This document shows, piece by piece, positions 1-12,804 of a stretch of 64,000 nt of DNA. The notes under the pieces were generated by a model. It was not told the DNA's origin, made no database searches, and saw only the letters and a list, made by a program, of their open reading frames with translations. Position 1 is the first letter of the stretch. Every line of letters begins with the position of its first letter. The stretch is from Flaccisagitta enflata (lineage: Eukaryota; Chaetognatha; Sagittoidea; Aphragmophora), in the NCBI GenBank assembly GCA_965153355.1, contig OZ231128.1:34038001-34102000 (forward strand), given 5' to 3'. The translations under genes were made by a program, and so were the position numbers.

Positions 1-110
1 TAAGACTTAAGCAATTTATATAGAGGATTGGAGTTCATGAATTCTTTTACTTGCTCATTCATTACATTTTGATTTTTCCTTAGGTTTGCCATCATGGATT
101 TTAAGATTCA

Positions 111-510
111 TCTTCAACTACTGTCATCATCTTCAACTACTGTCATCATCTTCAACTACTGTCATCATCTTCAACTACTGTCATCATCTTCAACTACTGT
201 CATCATCTTCAACTATTGTCATCATCTTCAACTATTGTCATCATCTTCAACTATTGTCATCATCTTTAACTACTGTCATCATCTTCAACTACTGTCATCA
301 TCTTCAACTACTGTCATCATCTTCAACTACTGTCATCATCTTCAACTACTGTCATCATCTTCAACTACTGTCATCATCTTCAACTACTGTCATCATCTTC
401 AACTACTGTCATCTTCAACTACTGTCATCATCTTCAACTACTGTCATCATCTTCATTTACTGTCATCATCCTCAACTACTGTCATCTTTGACTACTATCA
501 TCATCTTCAA
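111..510. repeat. 19-bp minisatellite (ctgtcatcatcttcaacta)n
   Basis: About 20 near-perfect copies of a 19-bp unit. Because 19 is not a multiple of 3, the array is open in more than one frame and produces spurious Ser/Leu/His-rich ORFs. No gene is supported here. Confidence 0.95.
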
Positions 511-513
511 TTA

Positions 514-775
514 CTAAATTTTTTGAAAATTTTTTTGAAAATTTTTTTGAAAATTTTTTTGAAAATTTTTTTTTGAAAATTTTTTTTTGAAAATTTTTTT
601 AAAAGAATTTTTTGAAAAATTTTTTGAAATTTTTTTTTGAAAATTTTTTTTGAAATTTTTTTTTGACAATTTTTTTGACAATTTTTTTGGGAAATTTTTT
701 GAAAATTTTTTTGAAAAATTTTTTGAAAATTTTTTTGAAAACTTTTTTGAACTTTTTTTTCTTAAATTTTTGTTG
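514..775. repeat. AT-rich minisatellite (gaaaattttttt)n
   Basis: Degenerate tandem copies of a gaaaattttttt-like unit, directly adjoining the preceding minisatellite. Lys- and Phe-rich ORFs on both strands are by-products of the repeat. From 776 to 900 I see nothing further. Confidence 0.9.
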
Positions 776-925
776 TTATTATCAATCATTGTTGTCATCA
801 TCATCATCCACTATTGTTATCATTATCAAGTTTTGTGATCATTAAAACAATATTGAATTCTTTTTTTTTTTCTTTGAAATTACTGTCTTGTTGTGTGTCT
901 ATCAAGTTGCGTTCACGCATCGAGA

Positions 926-1086
926 AAGCTTCAAAAATTACAGTCCCCAGTCGGGGACTGTAATTTTGAAGCTTTTTTTTTTTGAAATTGTTGTCATGTC
1001 ATGTCATGTATCTTCTCGAGTTGCGTTTACGCAACAAGTAAGCTTCAAAATTACAGTCTCCAGTCAGGGACTGTAATTTTGAAGCT
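926..1086. repeat. Twin perfect palindromes
   Basis: Two copies of a near-perfect palindrome (926-974 and 1040-1086), each reading from aagcttcaaaattacagt to its inverse around a centre near cagtcggg. Each is preceded by a small self-complementary gttgcgt..acgcaac motif (about 907 and 1020). The copies differ at a few bases, but both keep pairing. The stretch 1087-1297 shows no recognisable feature. Confidence 0.8.
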
Positions 1087-1299
1087 CTTTGAATTTCTAA
1101 TAAGGTATAAAAAACAGTATGAATAAAGATCACACTTTATTTGTTCATTAAATCAGGGTGAAAGAAAACCGAGGTCATACTGTATAATGAAGATCTTAGG
1201 TGGGTAAATCAAATGATCACGATCACTTTGTAACCTGCAGATGAATGCGGGATTACGGAATGGATAAACCCAACATTTGAAGATTTGAAAGGCGGGAAA

Positions 1300-1428
1300 C
1301 TCGGCAATCCAGTCACGGACGGTTGGGCATGAGCAGAAATACGAAAAACGCTTGAAATTAAAACAAGTTTGTAACGGAGCGACACAGCAAGGTGTAGAGT
1401 CCCATGTCCGCGATCAAAAATTGTGATG
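1300..1428 (+). mobile_element. Truncated hairpin-ended (HINE-like) element
   Basis: The sequence runs from a cagtcacggacggttgggca motif through gcgacacagcaaggtgtagagtc to a degenerate terminal hairpin with ccgcgatcaaaaa. It aligns by eye with the complete copy at 23329-23463, but the AACAAGGCC start is lost. Confidence 0.5.
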
Positions 1429-1553
1429 ACATGCAGATTGATGGTTTGAGCATGATTAGAATTGCGAAAATTGAATCTTCTATCTTCTATCTGTAGGTCC
1501 AGTGACGAGATTGCGCTATGAGGGATGTTAAAATGTTTAGCCACCTCTACCAG

Positions 1554-1681
1554 TTTTTAAGTGCGCCAAAGCACCTCTATAACTGGCTGTGTCCATTGGT
1601 CGGTCGGTCGGTTGGTCGGCCAGTTGCTCATTTGTTTGACGATCCACATGGCGCAATTTATTGGCCTACTTGGCCTTGTTT
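1554..1681 (-). mobile_element. HINE-like element, GTGCG subfamily
   Basis: Read on the - strand it starts near AACAAGGCCAA, carries the subterminal motif TTGCGCCATGTGGATCG, has a short ACCGACCGACC core, and ends in a stem-loop AGGTGC-TTTG-GCGCAC followed by TTAAAAA. Near-identical layout occurs at 52998-53111. No protein is encoded. Confidence 0.6.
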
Positions 1682-1689
1682 TCAACTCT

Positions 1690-2260
1690 CTCTCTCTCTC
1701 TCTTGTTTTGGAATATTACACTGTTGAGAAGGTTAATAATCTACCGCTTGATTTTGAGCGTTGGCTAGTGTGCAGGTCAGATAGTTGGCGAGTTCGATTG
1801 TCGGAGGGTCGGAATCCGAGGAAAGTGGTCGATCGCACCGAAGTTTTTGTTTGGTCAATGCATTAACTTTTTATCTTTTGTAAGAACCTAGTTTATAAGA
1901 ACTAAAGAACATCAAGCCTTGATATAGCTAAAAAGTTAAGAACGTTGTAGTGATTTTACTAGTAGCTATCTCTATCTCTTTTGAAGTCTTCAGAAAAAAA
2001 TGATGTTCCTATAAAGAATAAGAAGTGTATTGGCCTCAGTTCAAATGTATGGAGATGAAACGTGATTCATGGTCTTCCGGTCGTGGATAGTCAGGCAGAA
2101 TCAACAATGCTCAGATAGATAGTAAATGATGTTACGGTGGAATGGTCTGACTTTGTAATGTGACTATTAAAAAAACTATTTTTAATGTACTGGTGGCAGA
2201 TTGGATCACAAATTAGTTGAGTACCAGTTTCACTCAAGTTGCAAGGACACGACATGAGGT
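1690..2260. other. No recognisable feature
   Basis: Apart from a short CT run near 1685-1703, I see no gene, convincing ORF or repeat structure in this stretch. Confidence 0.5.
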
Positions 2261-2264
2261 GCAA

Positions 2265-5200
2265 CAGTCCATCCCGACATACTAAGCCCTCGACACTCCT
2301 AGGCAGCTTTCTCAGGCCCCTAATCAGGCTTATCTAGCCTAAAATCCGCCTTCTCAGGCCCCAAATGAGCATATCTCTGAAATGACTTCTTTTTAGTCTA
2401 GGACGTCATACATGCCATTTTCTGGCCTCTAATCAGTAATCTTACAACTCGTATCAGCTGCCCAATTTTCCCAAAATGTCCAATGACCTCCTCCTCAATA
2501 GTCCCGTCTGATCTTCTACGCCTATTTTAAGTGTCCTGAGCAACAAAGCCTTATATGGGCAGAAAACCTTTACTTCCACCCCATTTGAAGTTGAAATTCC
2601 AGCCTAAAGGTTAAATTCAAGCCTTGCGGTTTTAACCAAAGCATAAGGCTAAGGTAATTTCCCCTATGAATGAACACTATAAGGGGACTTGATTCCCAGC
2701 TTATGGGCATTTTGGGGTAGCGCCCCCTGAGAAGAGAAAATCTTGTAGAACACGGACTTTTATTCATTTGTCCATCTGTCCATCCATCCGTTTGTTTGTC
2801 CGTCCCCCCCCTAGGCCTCCAAGGCTTTTAATCAGTCTACATAGGTCTTGAATCAGACTTTGAGTGATCAGCTGAAGAAGTGGAGTGAAAGCAGGGCAGT
2901 GGACTCAGAGGGCCGATGTCCTGTAAGTTCGCCCCAAAGGGGTGAATTTCAAGACATCCTGTGAGGCCATGTCTGAGTGCAGATTCATTTGCTTGGGGTG
3001 AGAAATGAGGCATATAGGGGCTTATTTGGGGGATCAAAGGCTTCTGAGATGAGAGATGAGACCTGAAATGGAAAATTTGAGAGCTGAATTTGGACCTGAG
3101 TGGACAGTTTTCAGATTTAAGAGAGAAAGTATGAGTCTTCGCAGGGTATATTTTAGGCCAGAAAGAGCTGAATATAGATGCGAGGCATGAGAGGATTAAT
3201 TTTGAAACTGATGAGGCTGTCATTAGGCCAGACTGGGCTGATTTTGGGCCTGAAAGTCTGAGAGGGCTGATTTTAAGCCTGGGAGGGCTGATTTGGGGTC
3301 TGAAAGGGCTGACTTAGGGTGTGACAGGTACCTGAGTAGCCTTGGAGGGGGGGGACATACGCCCTTTTGGGCCACTGCTCATAAAGAATTGAAAATGCTT
3401 CGTTTCCCCACTTTTCATTTTGATGACAGACAGACTGACAGGCAGACAAAGCCTCTAATAAAGTTGCATTTCCGCAACTAAAGAATCAGGCTGTTTGCAC
3501 TGGTCCATCAATCCTTCTATCTGGCAATCTGTCCATTGGTGTCCAAGTGTTACAAGGCCAGTTACACAGCCAAATACCAGCCGCGGACGGTTGGGCAGGG
3601 GCAGAAATGCTTGTTTATGCACTTTTCAACTCAATGACCCCCAATGGACCGACGGACTAACAGATGGAGCCTCTCATAGCGTCACTAGTCCGCGACTAAC
3701 TAAAAACACTCCTGTCTTCTCCTTTGAGACAGGTATTAGCCATGTATCCAGCCCTAACCACAAGTGCCAATCAGCTTGATTCCATATCACAAAGCTTCTC
3801 ATGTGGCATTAGGCTCATCTATGACATTCCATTCCTTCATTGAGGTTCACAATTTTGGGCAGGGACCCCAAAGGGGACGATGTCCTGTAGAATATGTAGA
3901 CTTTTGTTTGTTTGTTAGCTTGTTTGTGCGTTGGATCAAATTTCAGGGTTAAGAGGGAAGATTTCATGCCTTTGAGGACAGATTTCAGCCCACAGATGGC
4001 AGATTTCAGGGGTGAATGGCCTATTGGGGGGACAAATGGACGGTTGGACAGAAAGATGGAAGGATGAACAAAAGTCTCTCCATGTTCTACAATACTTCAT
4101 CCCCTTTTCGAGACTGGGATTTGGGCCTCAAGACTGGAATTTTGGCCTCGAGGCTGGGATTTGAGGGGGGGGGGGGAGAATGAAGAGGGAGGAGAAGGAG
4201 GAGGAGAAGGAGAAAATTCCCCATATGTGTGAAAGCATAGGTCGTCAACCCTTTTGGGGCCGCTGCCCTGCACCCCCTTCAAATTCAAGCACAACCTGAC
4301 CATCTAACGCTTTTGCGACTATCATGTTTCCTTCCCCCCTTGGCCATTGAGACCTCAATCAGCATTCTCTTAAGCCTGATTTTTGCACTCCAAGCTCTCA
4401 AATAAGTCCTCCATGCCTCAATATGTGTGAAAGCATAGGTCGTCAACCCTTTTGGGGCCGCTGCCCTGCACCCCCTTCAAATTCAAGCACAACCTGACCA
4501 TCTAACGCTTTTGCGACTATCATGTTTCCTTCCCCCCTTGGCCATTGAGACCTCAATCAGCATTCTCTTAAGCCTGATTTTTGCACTCCAAGCTCTCAAA
4601 TAAGCCCTCCATGCCTTAAATCAGGCCTTCTGAATTCAAATTACCCCTCCGTGTCTCAATTCTGCCCCCCAGGCCTAAAGCCTGCTCTCCAGACCTCAAA
4701 TCAGCCCTCCAGGCCTGAAATCTACCCTCTAAACCCTTAAATCCACCTTGAATATGCATGCTCAGGGCATCTGGAAGTTTAGCACTGTTTTTTGGGCAGC
4801 GACCCCAAAGTTCTGTGTTTTGGGCAGCGGCCCCATAGTTCTGTAGAGCACAGGGGGACTTTTGTTTGTTTGTCCGTTTGTTTGTTTGTTTGTCCGTTCA
4901 TCCGTCCATACCCCCAGGCCCCCTCAAAAAATCTGATATCTGCCCTATCAGGCCTAAAATCTGAGAGGGTCTGGGGAGATGGATGGATGGACAGACAAAT
5001 GGACAGATGAACAAACGAATGAACGGACAAACAAAAGTCCTCCTGTGTTCCACAGGACTTTATCCCATTCGGGGCCGCAGCCCTGCTTCTTCTTAGTTCA
5101 ATTCGCAGAGCAGGGCAACGGGTATTCCTGACCACATATTGCCCTTGGGCGACCTGTTTTTTTTTGGGGGGGAGGCTCTGCCACGCTCACACTCCACTTT

Positions 5201-6465
5201 TGGGCAGCGCCCCCCAGGGAACCAATGACCTATGATTTCCAGATGTTGTTCCTTCCATCCATCTGTCCTTTCCCCTCCACCTGGTTGCCAACTTAGGCCT
5301 AATTCTCTTCTTCAAAGCCTAAAATTAGACCTTAAGCCTGCCCTCCAGACCATAAATTTGTCACAAAGGCGCCAATGACTGGCGCTTTCACATATGGGGA
5401 AATTTCTCCTTCTTCTCCTCCTCTTTCTTCTGTATACCCCCCCCTTGGCCTCAAGAACCAAATTCCAGCCTAAAGACCAAAATTCCAGCCTCAAGACTCA
5501 AATTTCAACCTCAAAACCCAGCCTCAAGACCCAAATCCTAGCCTTGAGGCCCAAATCCCAGCCTTGAGGCCTAAATTCTAGCTGTGAGATCCATCTCCCA
5601 GCCTCAAGCCCCAAATGCCAGCCCAAAGGCCCAAATCCCAGCTTCAAGCAGAGAACCAGCCCTGACACCCAAATCTTAGCCTCATGGCCCAAATCCCATC
5701 CCTAAGGCTTCCACCAAAAAGCTCAAATTCCAACCACCAGAGGGAAAAGAAAGAGAAATTACCCCATGTGTGAAAACATAGGTCATTGGCCCTGCTCCCT
5801 CCTTCAGTTACAATCACAGCCTAAATAGGCAGGGCTCGGGTACCGCTGACCATGTAACGCATTTGCGACTTTTAGACCTCAAATCCGCTCTTCAGGTCTC
5901 TAGTCCAACTTCAGTCACCTAAATCAGTCACCTAAGGCCTTAATTATGTCCTCCAAGGATGTCTGGAAGTTCACCCTAGTGACCTACTGATAATAAGTTT
6001 TTTGGGGCTGCTGCCCTGATCCCCATTCACCTCTCCGCTTGGTCACTACAAGCAGGGCATCGGGTACTGCTGACTATAAGCAATCCATGGAAGATCTGTT
6101 CTTCTCCTCACCCATCCGTTCCCATCCCCCCCCCTTATAGGCTCAAATCCTATTTTTGTGGCTCAAGTCTAAGTATTGAGGCTCAAATCCTAGCCTTTAG
6201 GCTCAAATCTAAATATTAAGACTCAAATCACAGTCTTGAGGCCCAAAATCCAGCCTTGAGCTGAAAACCAAGCCTTGAGGCTCAAATGTCAGCTTTCAGG
6301 CTCAAATCCCAGCCACTAGGCTCAAATCTCAGCCTAGAGTCTCAAACTCTTAATTAGAAGCTCAGATCCCAACCTTTACCAAAGGCTTTAAGCTTAAGTC
6401 CCAGTCTCGACATTCAAATCCAGGCTTCCATGCTCAAAGCCAAGCCAAGCATGGGCCATTGTCTC
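2265..6465. repeat. Degenerate 'aggcctnaaatc' minisatellite field with foldback modules
   Basis: Long stretches are built of diverged copies of aggcctcaaatcagcc / aggcccaaatcccagcc, interrupted by modules containing gggcagcggccccaaagggg, ctgtagaacacaggggg and tttgtttgtccgtccg. The same modules in inverted orientation delimit better preserved elements at 8957-9377 and 57233-57704, so this field looks like several decayed or nested copies. A partial hairpin-ended element lies at about 3550-3710. No coding potential was found. Confidence 0.7.
4223..4605. repeat. 198-bp tandem duplication
   Basis: The segment beginning atatgtgtgaaagcataggt at 4223 recurs at 4421 essentially without change for about 180 bp, through the ctcaagctctcaaataag region. 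The near identity indicates a recent duplication inside the older minisatellite field. Confidence 0.9.
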
Positions 6466-6574
6466 CGTTGGGGTTGCTTCTCCTCTCGCCAAAACAACAA
6501 CAACAATAAGAAAAACAACAACAACAGCGCTGACCTTACTGCCTTTCAAAAAAAATTTTGATGTCAATCATGCT

Positions 6575-6825
6575 AAAAGTACTTCTCCCAGCAGATTCGA
6601 TCTTGAACCCCTCCTACCCAAAGGCGTGGTAGCTACCACACCTCCATGAAGTCTTGGGTACAAACATGTATATCTTGATGTGATTAATTAAAAAAACGTT
6701 GACACACCAAAAAATTTCAATTTGAATGTGGTCATGTTGTATGTGTCATGGAGGGAATTGATCCTGGTACCCTTCAATATAAGTGACAGGTATCTACCAC
6801 CGCTCCACAAAGGCACATGTTGTTA
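6575..6825 (-). mobile_element. Two tRNA-like SINE heads
   Basis: On the - strand, 6575-6650 and 6745-6822 each carry an A-box-like segment (TGGAGCGGTGGTAGATACC-type) followed by a B-box-like GGTTCAA / GGATCAATTCC segment. The architecture resembles an internal pol III promoter of a tRNA-derived SINE. Both are too diverged for a functional tRNA. Confidence 0.45.
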
Positions 6826-6968
6826 AAATTATGAAGTAGGAGGATGTCTTTTTTGTGAGTTCAACAATGGGGGTCGGTAACGAACTTTGGAAATGCCAGT
6901 CGGACATATGGCCAAAGTGTGCACAATAACAATATATAAACACATGTGAGTAAAAAGGGGTAACACCA

Positions 6969-7089
6969 TATCATTTACAGTCGTGCCACACCCTTATTTA
7001 CATTGTAATGAATAGGGAGAAGGAAGAGGAAAAGGAAGCTCCTATACTTTACAATGGGAAAGGTAGGGTTGGCACGACTGTAAATGATA
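6969..7089. mobile_element. Small foldback (MITE-like) element
   Basis: The left arm tatcatttacagtcgtgcc (6969-6987) is matched exactly in inverse by ggcacgactgtaaatgata (7071-7089). The interior is partly self-complementary too (ttacattgtaatg against ctatactttacaatg). It is about 120 bp with no ORF. Confidence 0.75.
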
Positions 7090-7296
7090 AAGTATTATGA
7101 ACTTTTCCTTTTAGTTATTAGGTTGATTTATGATTGCGCTAGAGCCTCGCGAGTTAATCGAAAAACACAATCGGATGACAATTTTGTCTTACCAATCGTT
7201 AGACGATTTTGCATCTTAGAAACCGCCATCAATCGGTTATCTGCTTGCCTCTACCAACCCACTTGCCAATCTGCCATTCAGTCTTTGTTTGTGTGT

Positions 7297-7298
7297 GT

Positions 7299-7347
<49 letters not shown>

Positions 7348-7459
7348 GCGAAACAATACATTTTTCCATACTGCCATACCGCCGGGTGTCCTCGGTCACC
7401 TGATGGTCGATACGGGATTCATAAACTGACTGTGTTAATCGCGTCTCTGTCAATTAATG

Positions 7460-7518
<59 letters not shown>
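7297..7518. repeat. (CT)n microsatellites
   Basis: Two (CT)n tracts (about 7297-7341 and 7467-7517) flank a short unique segment. Ser/Leu-rich ORFs across them are repeat artefacts. Between 7520 and 8070 I see only AT-rich sequence with fragments of the foldback family best seen at 17290-17990. Confidence 0.95.
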
Positions 7519-7520
<2 letters not shown>

Positions 7521-8069
7521 ATGTTGATTTTGCTTAAAAGAAACGCTGGCATGTGATAATGCCAACCAAATCACGTTGTACGTACTATACGAATTTTTAA
7601 AAAAGACGCACTTTTGAATAGTTGATTGCGCCATTGAAAAAAAAAAATAGAATCTGAGACCATTTTCAAGCCCTTGAAAAACTCTTTAATTTGGCGCCAA
7701 TCTGGTATCTCCATCTTTTTTTGTTTGGAAATGGCATTAGTTTGAGTAAAAATGTTGCTAAATTTGTTATTGCACTTCCTTAGAAAAAGATGCAATTTAG
7801 CAAAATGGTGTCTCACTTTAGAGAGCTCTAGCTCCTAAACCATGAAAGATACATATCTGGGATTGGTCTAGAATAAAAGATAATTTGAAAATTTTCAAAT
7901 TCACTTTCTCTGATAATTTTTTTTTTTAACACCTTCTAAGTCAGTTTTATCAGCAAATAAAAAGGTGCGTCTTTTTTCCTAATTCGCGTAGTATTACAAA
8001 AAAACAAAAAAAATAATCCCCTTGACAAGAAAATGGAAACATCTGAAGACAAAATTGTCAAAAACCGGG

Positions 8070-8290
8070 AAAGTGTAGTAAAATGTATTTAACGAATTGT
8101 AGACAACTAGTAATTGATAAAACATGAATTTTCACACAGTTACCTTATTGCTATTTCTCTCATTTCATTTCTCTTTTTTTCTCACTTCTTCTGCGTCTGA
8201 TGAAGCACAGAGTAACTGTGTTAAAATTCATGTTTTCTCAATTACTGGTTGTCTACAATTTGTCAAATACATTTCACTATGCCTAACAAA
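8070..8290. mobile_element. Long foldback element, about 80-bp arms
   Basis: The left arm (about 8076-8145, including gtagacaactagtaattga and aacatgaattttcacacag) pairs with the right arm (about 8210-8285) with only a few mismatches, around a pyrimidine-rich loop. An ATG-initiated 84-codon frame with a signal-peptide-like start at 8124 is entirely explained by this inverted repeat, so I do not call it a gene. Confidence 0.8.
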
Positions 8291-8639
8291 CAAACGTCCA
8301 ACTTCCATTGTAAAAACAGGGAAAGTGACTGTACTCTATCAACAAGAGATAAGTGCCCTGAAAAATCAGAAAAGGTAACCGGAAATCGGTTTCAGCGCCA
8401 ACCGGAAACGGCGGCGTGGCGATTAGGAGGCGCGTCAAATCGCGCCAAAATCGTGGAAGAAATGCTCTGTCGCAAGCGCTCTAGATTGCGCGGTTCGTGA
8501 TATGTCCGATTGGCATTTCAAAGTAGGTTGATATCGACCCCCATTCAACAACAACGACACGACGACAACGACGCACGACGATAATGACAACAACAACAAA
8601 TAATAATAACAACAACAACAACAACAACAAACAACAACA

Positions 8640-8680
<41 letters not shown>

Positions 8681-8696
8681 GAAAAAAGCACAACAA

Positions 8697-8834
8697 CAGC
8701 AACTAAAATTAAGCACATGGTGTCTACTTCAATGGGTTTCGAACTAGGTACCTATCAACTTTGAGACATGAAAGCTACCACTGCTCCACGCAGAGGAATA
8801 ACGTCCTTTCTAACTGAGTGCAAGTATTTCTTGG

Positions 8835-8865
<31 letters not shown>

Positions 8866-8880
8866 AACAACAACAGAAAC
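8697..8880 (-). mobile_element. tRNA-derived SINE with (CAA)n, copy 1
   Basis: On the - strand: an A-box-like GTGGAGCAGTGGTAGCTTTC and a B-box-like AGTTCGAAACCC. On the + strand the unit is flanked by (CAA)n at about 8600-8690 and 8838-8875. A second copy with the same order lies at 9385-9656, which supports a real repeat family. Confidence 0.65.
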
Positions 8881-8956
8881 AGGTCGTCCAAGGGCAATAT
8901 GTGGTCAGCGATACCCGTTGCCCTGCTTTGCATCGTTGTAAATCGGAATGATAGGC

Positions 8957-9377
8957 AGGGCAGCGGCCCCAAAGGGGACAAAGTCCTGTAGAACACAGGG
9001 GACTTTTGTTTGTTTGTCTGTCCGTCCGTCCGTTCATCCATCCATCCGTCCGTCCGCCCCCCCCAGGCCCTCTCAGGCCTGAAATCTGCCCTCTCAGGCC
9101 TTGAATCTGAGAGGGCAGATTTCAGGCCAAAGAGGACAGATTTAAAGCCTGACAGGCAGGTTTCAGGTCTGAAAGGGCAGATTTCAGGCCTGAGAGGGCA
9201 GATTCAAGGCCTGAGAGGGCAGATTTCAGGCCTGAGAGGGCAGATTCAAGGCCTGAGAGGGCAGATTTCAGGCCTGAGAGGGCAGATTTTAGGCCTGAGA
9301 GGGTCTGGGGGAGACACATGAACAAATGAACAGACAAACGTTCTACAGGACTTCTTCCCCCTCGGGGCCGCTGCCCA
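8957..9377. mobile_element. Foldback element with minisatellite core
   Basis: The left end gggcagcggccccaaagggg recurs in inverse at the right end (9377 back to about 9334), with the shared internal ctgtagaac motif. Between them lies a perfect array of aggcctgagagggcagattt-type units (about 9180-9305). It has the same architecture as 57233-57704. No protein is encoded. Confidence 0.75.
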
Positions 9378-9384
9378 AAAAGCA

Positions 9385-9656
<272 letters not shown>

Positions 9657-9659
9657 GTT

Positions 9660-9850
9660 GCCAATGCCGCTTCAACAACTCAACTGCTGCCACCCCTGTC
9701 ACTGCTGCTGCTTTTGCTGCCACTCCTATCGCTACTGCTGCTTTCGCTGCCACTCCTATCGCTGCTGCCGCTTCTGTAGCAGCTGCTGCCCCTACTGTCG
9801 CTGCTGCTTCTGCTGCTGCTGCCAATTCTGTCGCTGCTGCTGCAACGGTT
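9660..9850. repeat. Imperfect GCT/GCC trinucleotide tract
   Basis: A run of degenerate gctgctgcc triplets follows the CAA array and is open in several frames (Ala-, Leu- or Cys-rich readings). No splice context or homology was recognised, so I treat it as repeat. Confidence 0.6.
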
Positions 9851-9934
9851 GAGGTCGCCTCAGGAACCGTTTATGCTGTCGACCACGCCAATATCAACAG
9901 CTTCATAACCAACACCTTTTTTGTGGCTCAAATG

Positions 9935-10062
9935 GGGTTTAATGGTCTCATCAAAATACCAGATATGACGGCAGGATTCGAACTCCTTTCCTTCATGCCA
10001 ACTCCCAGTGACTTAACCACAAGACCAGCGGAGCAACACCAAACAGATAAATCAAAATTAGT
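9935..10062 (-). mobile_element. tRNA-like SINE head
   Basis: On the - strand, GTGTTGCTCCGCTGGTCTTG GTGGTTAAGTCA resembles an A box region and AGTTCGAATCCTG matches the B-box consensus, with roughly tRNA-like spacing. It is diverged from a working tRNA and most likely derives from a SINE. Confidence 0.5.
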
Positions 10063-10414
10063 CTTAACCATTGTGTAATGGCGGAAAATCATGATTCTGA
10101 AAAACATGTTTTTCAGGATGAATGCGGACACGCCCTAAGAAACACAAAAATGGTAAGTACCTTAGAATTAGTGTCCCAACACTCCTTGATGATGACGATC
10201 TGATCAAAAAAGTTTTTTAAATTTTGACACACCCGAATGCCACATACTATGTGACAAAGTTCATTGGTTCCTTCTCGACAAATTGTGACGAAGGATGGCG
10301 TTGTAAATTTGATAATTTGAAAGGTTGGCAAAATGTCCGGCTTTCGTTAGGACACTTAGACTGCCTTTATAGACAAAAGAAAATAGACGCAATTTCTATC
10401 AACCACCGAGTGAA

Positions 10415-10420
<6 letters not shown>

Positions 10421-10493
<73 letters not shown>
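10421..10493. repeat. (GA)n microsatellite
   Basis: Uninterrupted GA dinucleotides. The region 10500-11335 is more GC-rich and has a few medium ORFs on both strands, none of which I recognise. Confidence 0.95.
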
Positions 10494-10497
<4 letters not shown>

Positions 10498-11329
10498 AAG
10501 TGTGTGAATATAATATGAGTTATTCGAAGAGGGTTTAATGCCTCAGCTTAGCTTCGAGTCCTGTTTCAGCCAGTTTTCTCTCGACAACTCGTCCCCCAAA
10601 TGAAAACTGACATACACAAAAAATGAAAAAAAAAAAAACAAACTTTTAACGATGATGAAATTACACGTAGTAAATCCAAATGCGCTATGTTCCTTACACG
10701 TCATCATGCGCAGAATCCATCTTGAATGGTCGCATGACTCGCATCCTCCAAGGCCTCATGTCTAGAAGGTTGTCAGTATTCTCAACATCCGGCCTGGCTC
10801 CATGCATATTTCTCTATCATTTCAACTACCGCGAATTAGCTTTTTTAAAAAACTTGATTCCTCAACTCCATGAATTCTCGTGCGCGTTTTACCGCTCGTG
10901 TAGGAGGACACAAGTCGATATTTACGCGACTGATCATACGTTGGCTGCTCTCCATATGCGCTGTAGCTGCTGCTGCTGCCGTCGTTGCGCGTATCGCACG
11001 CGTACGCTGCCTTTACGTGCGTATTGCAACTTGCCGAAAGCCACGCACGCAACTCAATGAATGGACGTCTGCTAAAGCAAGTTCTGCAACACTTCTCACA
11101 TTAATTGAAGGATGATATTTCCATAATTTCACCATTGCTAAAAACAAATTAACAATTGAGCCACATCTGTCCATGCCGTGACAACGATCCATAAAGAAAA
11201 GATAGTATGCGGTCTCACTCTGGATTTTGATCTTTTCGAAGATAATTTTTATAATCCCTTTTCTTAGACGTAGTTTTCATGTTCTGAAAATCGAAATTCG
11301 CAACCTTCAAGGACAAGGTGAGAAAAAGA

Positions 11330-11466
<137 letters not shown>

Positions 11467-12804
11467 GGACAGACATACATAGGGACAGTGATTTGGAAAG
11501 AGGGAGGTAGTGGTATTGACTGGCAAGGAACAGACAGATAGACAGAAGTTGATAGTCGAAATCTTATTCTAACTAATTGAAACAATATATTAAGGTGGAT
11601 TAACCACCTGTAACAATATGGCATGCGTCGAAATTGTCTTTTGAACTAAACATTATAATCCAATTCTCTCTCAACTCTTTAGCTCGGTCTTTGGGCAAGA
11701 AAGTTGAAGCATCAGCCATGGATGAATCAAGAATACAAGGTAATAACAGCCAAGCAAGGTCAATAGGCCATGGTGTAACAGGGTGTCCAATAAATTTGGC
11801 AAAAACTAAATTGCACTCAAACCATACTTATAGGCGGCCCAGTCAGATGTAATTTGATATGTAGCCTCCAAATTGCTTTTATTAGATGTTACAATGCGCA
11901 GTTTTCCATGTGGACTCCCTTGGGTTGAAAGGCAAGGGATTATGCCTGACAAACTTTCCAATTTTGGGGTATTTTTTTCCTAAAAAACATGGCAGATGAT
12001 AGCAACTCACTAGACCTCTTCAGCATCAAGTTAAGAACCCAATTGTGGTCAATAAATAGGTTGGTATACATCATTAAAGCAGGACAATCCTTTTTACTCA
12101 AGATCGGCTCAAGGCATCAAAAGAATTTAGCTAAAATAACTTGAAATGAATGATCAGTTGTCTTTTGTTCATCAACGCTAATTTTTACGTGACAACTTCA
12201 AATGGACCTTTCCTGCCTTGTATTGAACTATTCTTATGGATTTTTGCTGCCTGTTGGATGATAAGTATTCAAAATTAACTAACCAATATGGTTGACACTT
12301 ATTTGGATGAAAACAATCAATTTAGAATAGCTTTTCGATGGTATCTTTAAGATTTTGCCCAATTTATTGGACACCCTGTTATTGCATTGGTGTATAGGAT
12401 GTTGATTTTTTAATCTCTTTCTGCTATGCGATGGTTGGTTCTAGAAAAAAAATTTGTTTCTACCTTTCGAATGGATAGGAATGATTGAGTGAACATGAAC
12501 GGACGTGCGTGTTGTACCAATGAGTATACCACATTACCACAAAAGTCTTGTCATTACCATAGTCACTTTCCAAGCCGTTTCTTTCCATGAAATCATGGCT
12601 CATGGCTCATGGCTCATGGCTGACCATGACACGAAAAACAGTAAATCCCCAGCCAACCTGCACGCGATTATTTGATTAGTTTTTTGTTCATTTGCCGATA
12701 AAAACAATACTGTATACTTGATAGTCCATGATTAACCCAAATCCCCTCTAAGGCGATCAATCTGATAGTTTCTGATAAAGACTTTTCAAATCGTTTCTTT
12801 TCGA

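Noticed and set aside
8124-8378. 84-codon + frame with a signal-peptide-like N terminus
   Set aside because: The hydrophobic stretch is the pyrimidine loop of a long inverted repeat, and the rest is its right arm.
10113-10331. 72-codon - frame with several Cys and a possible donor (TCTAAG|GTACTT)
   Set aside because: No recognisable family, no matching neighbouring exon, and the + strand of the same segment is equally open.
10822-11052. 76-codon - frame and its + counterpart in GC-richer sequence
   Set aside because: Both strands are open, and neither gave a recognised motif or a convincing splice partner.
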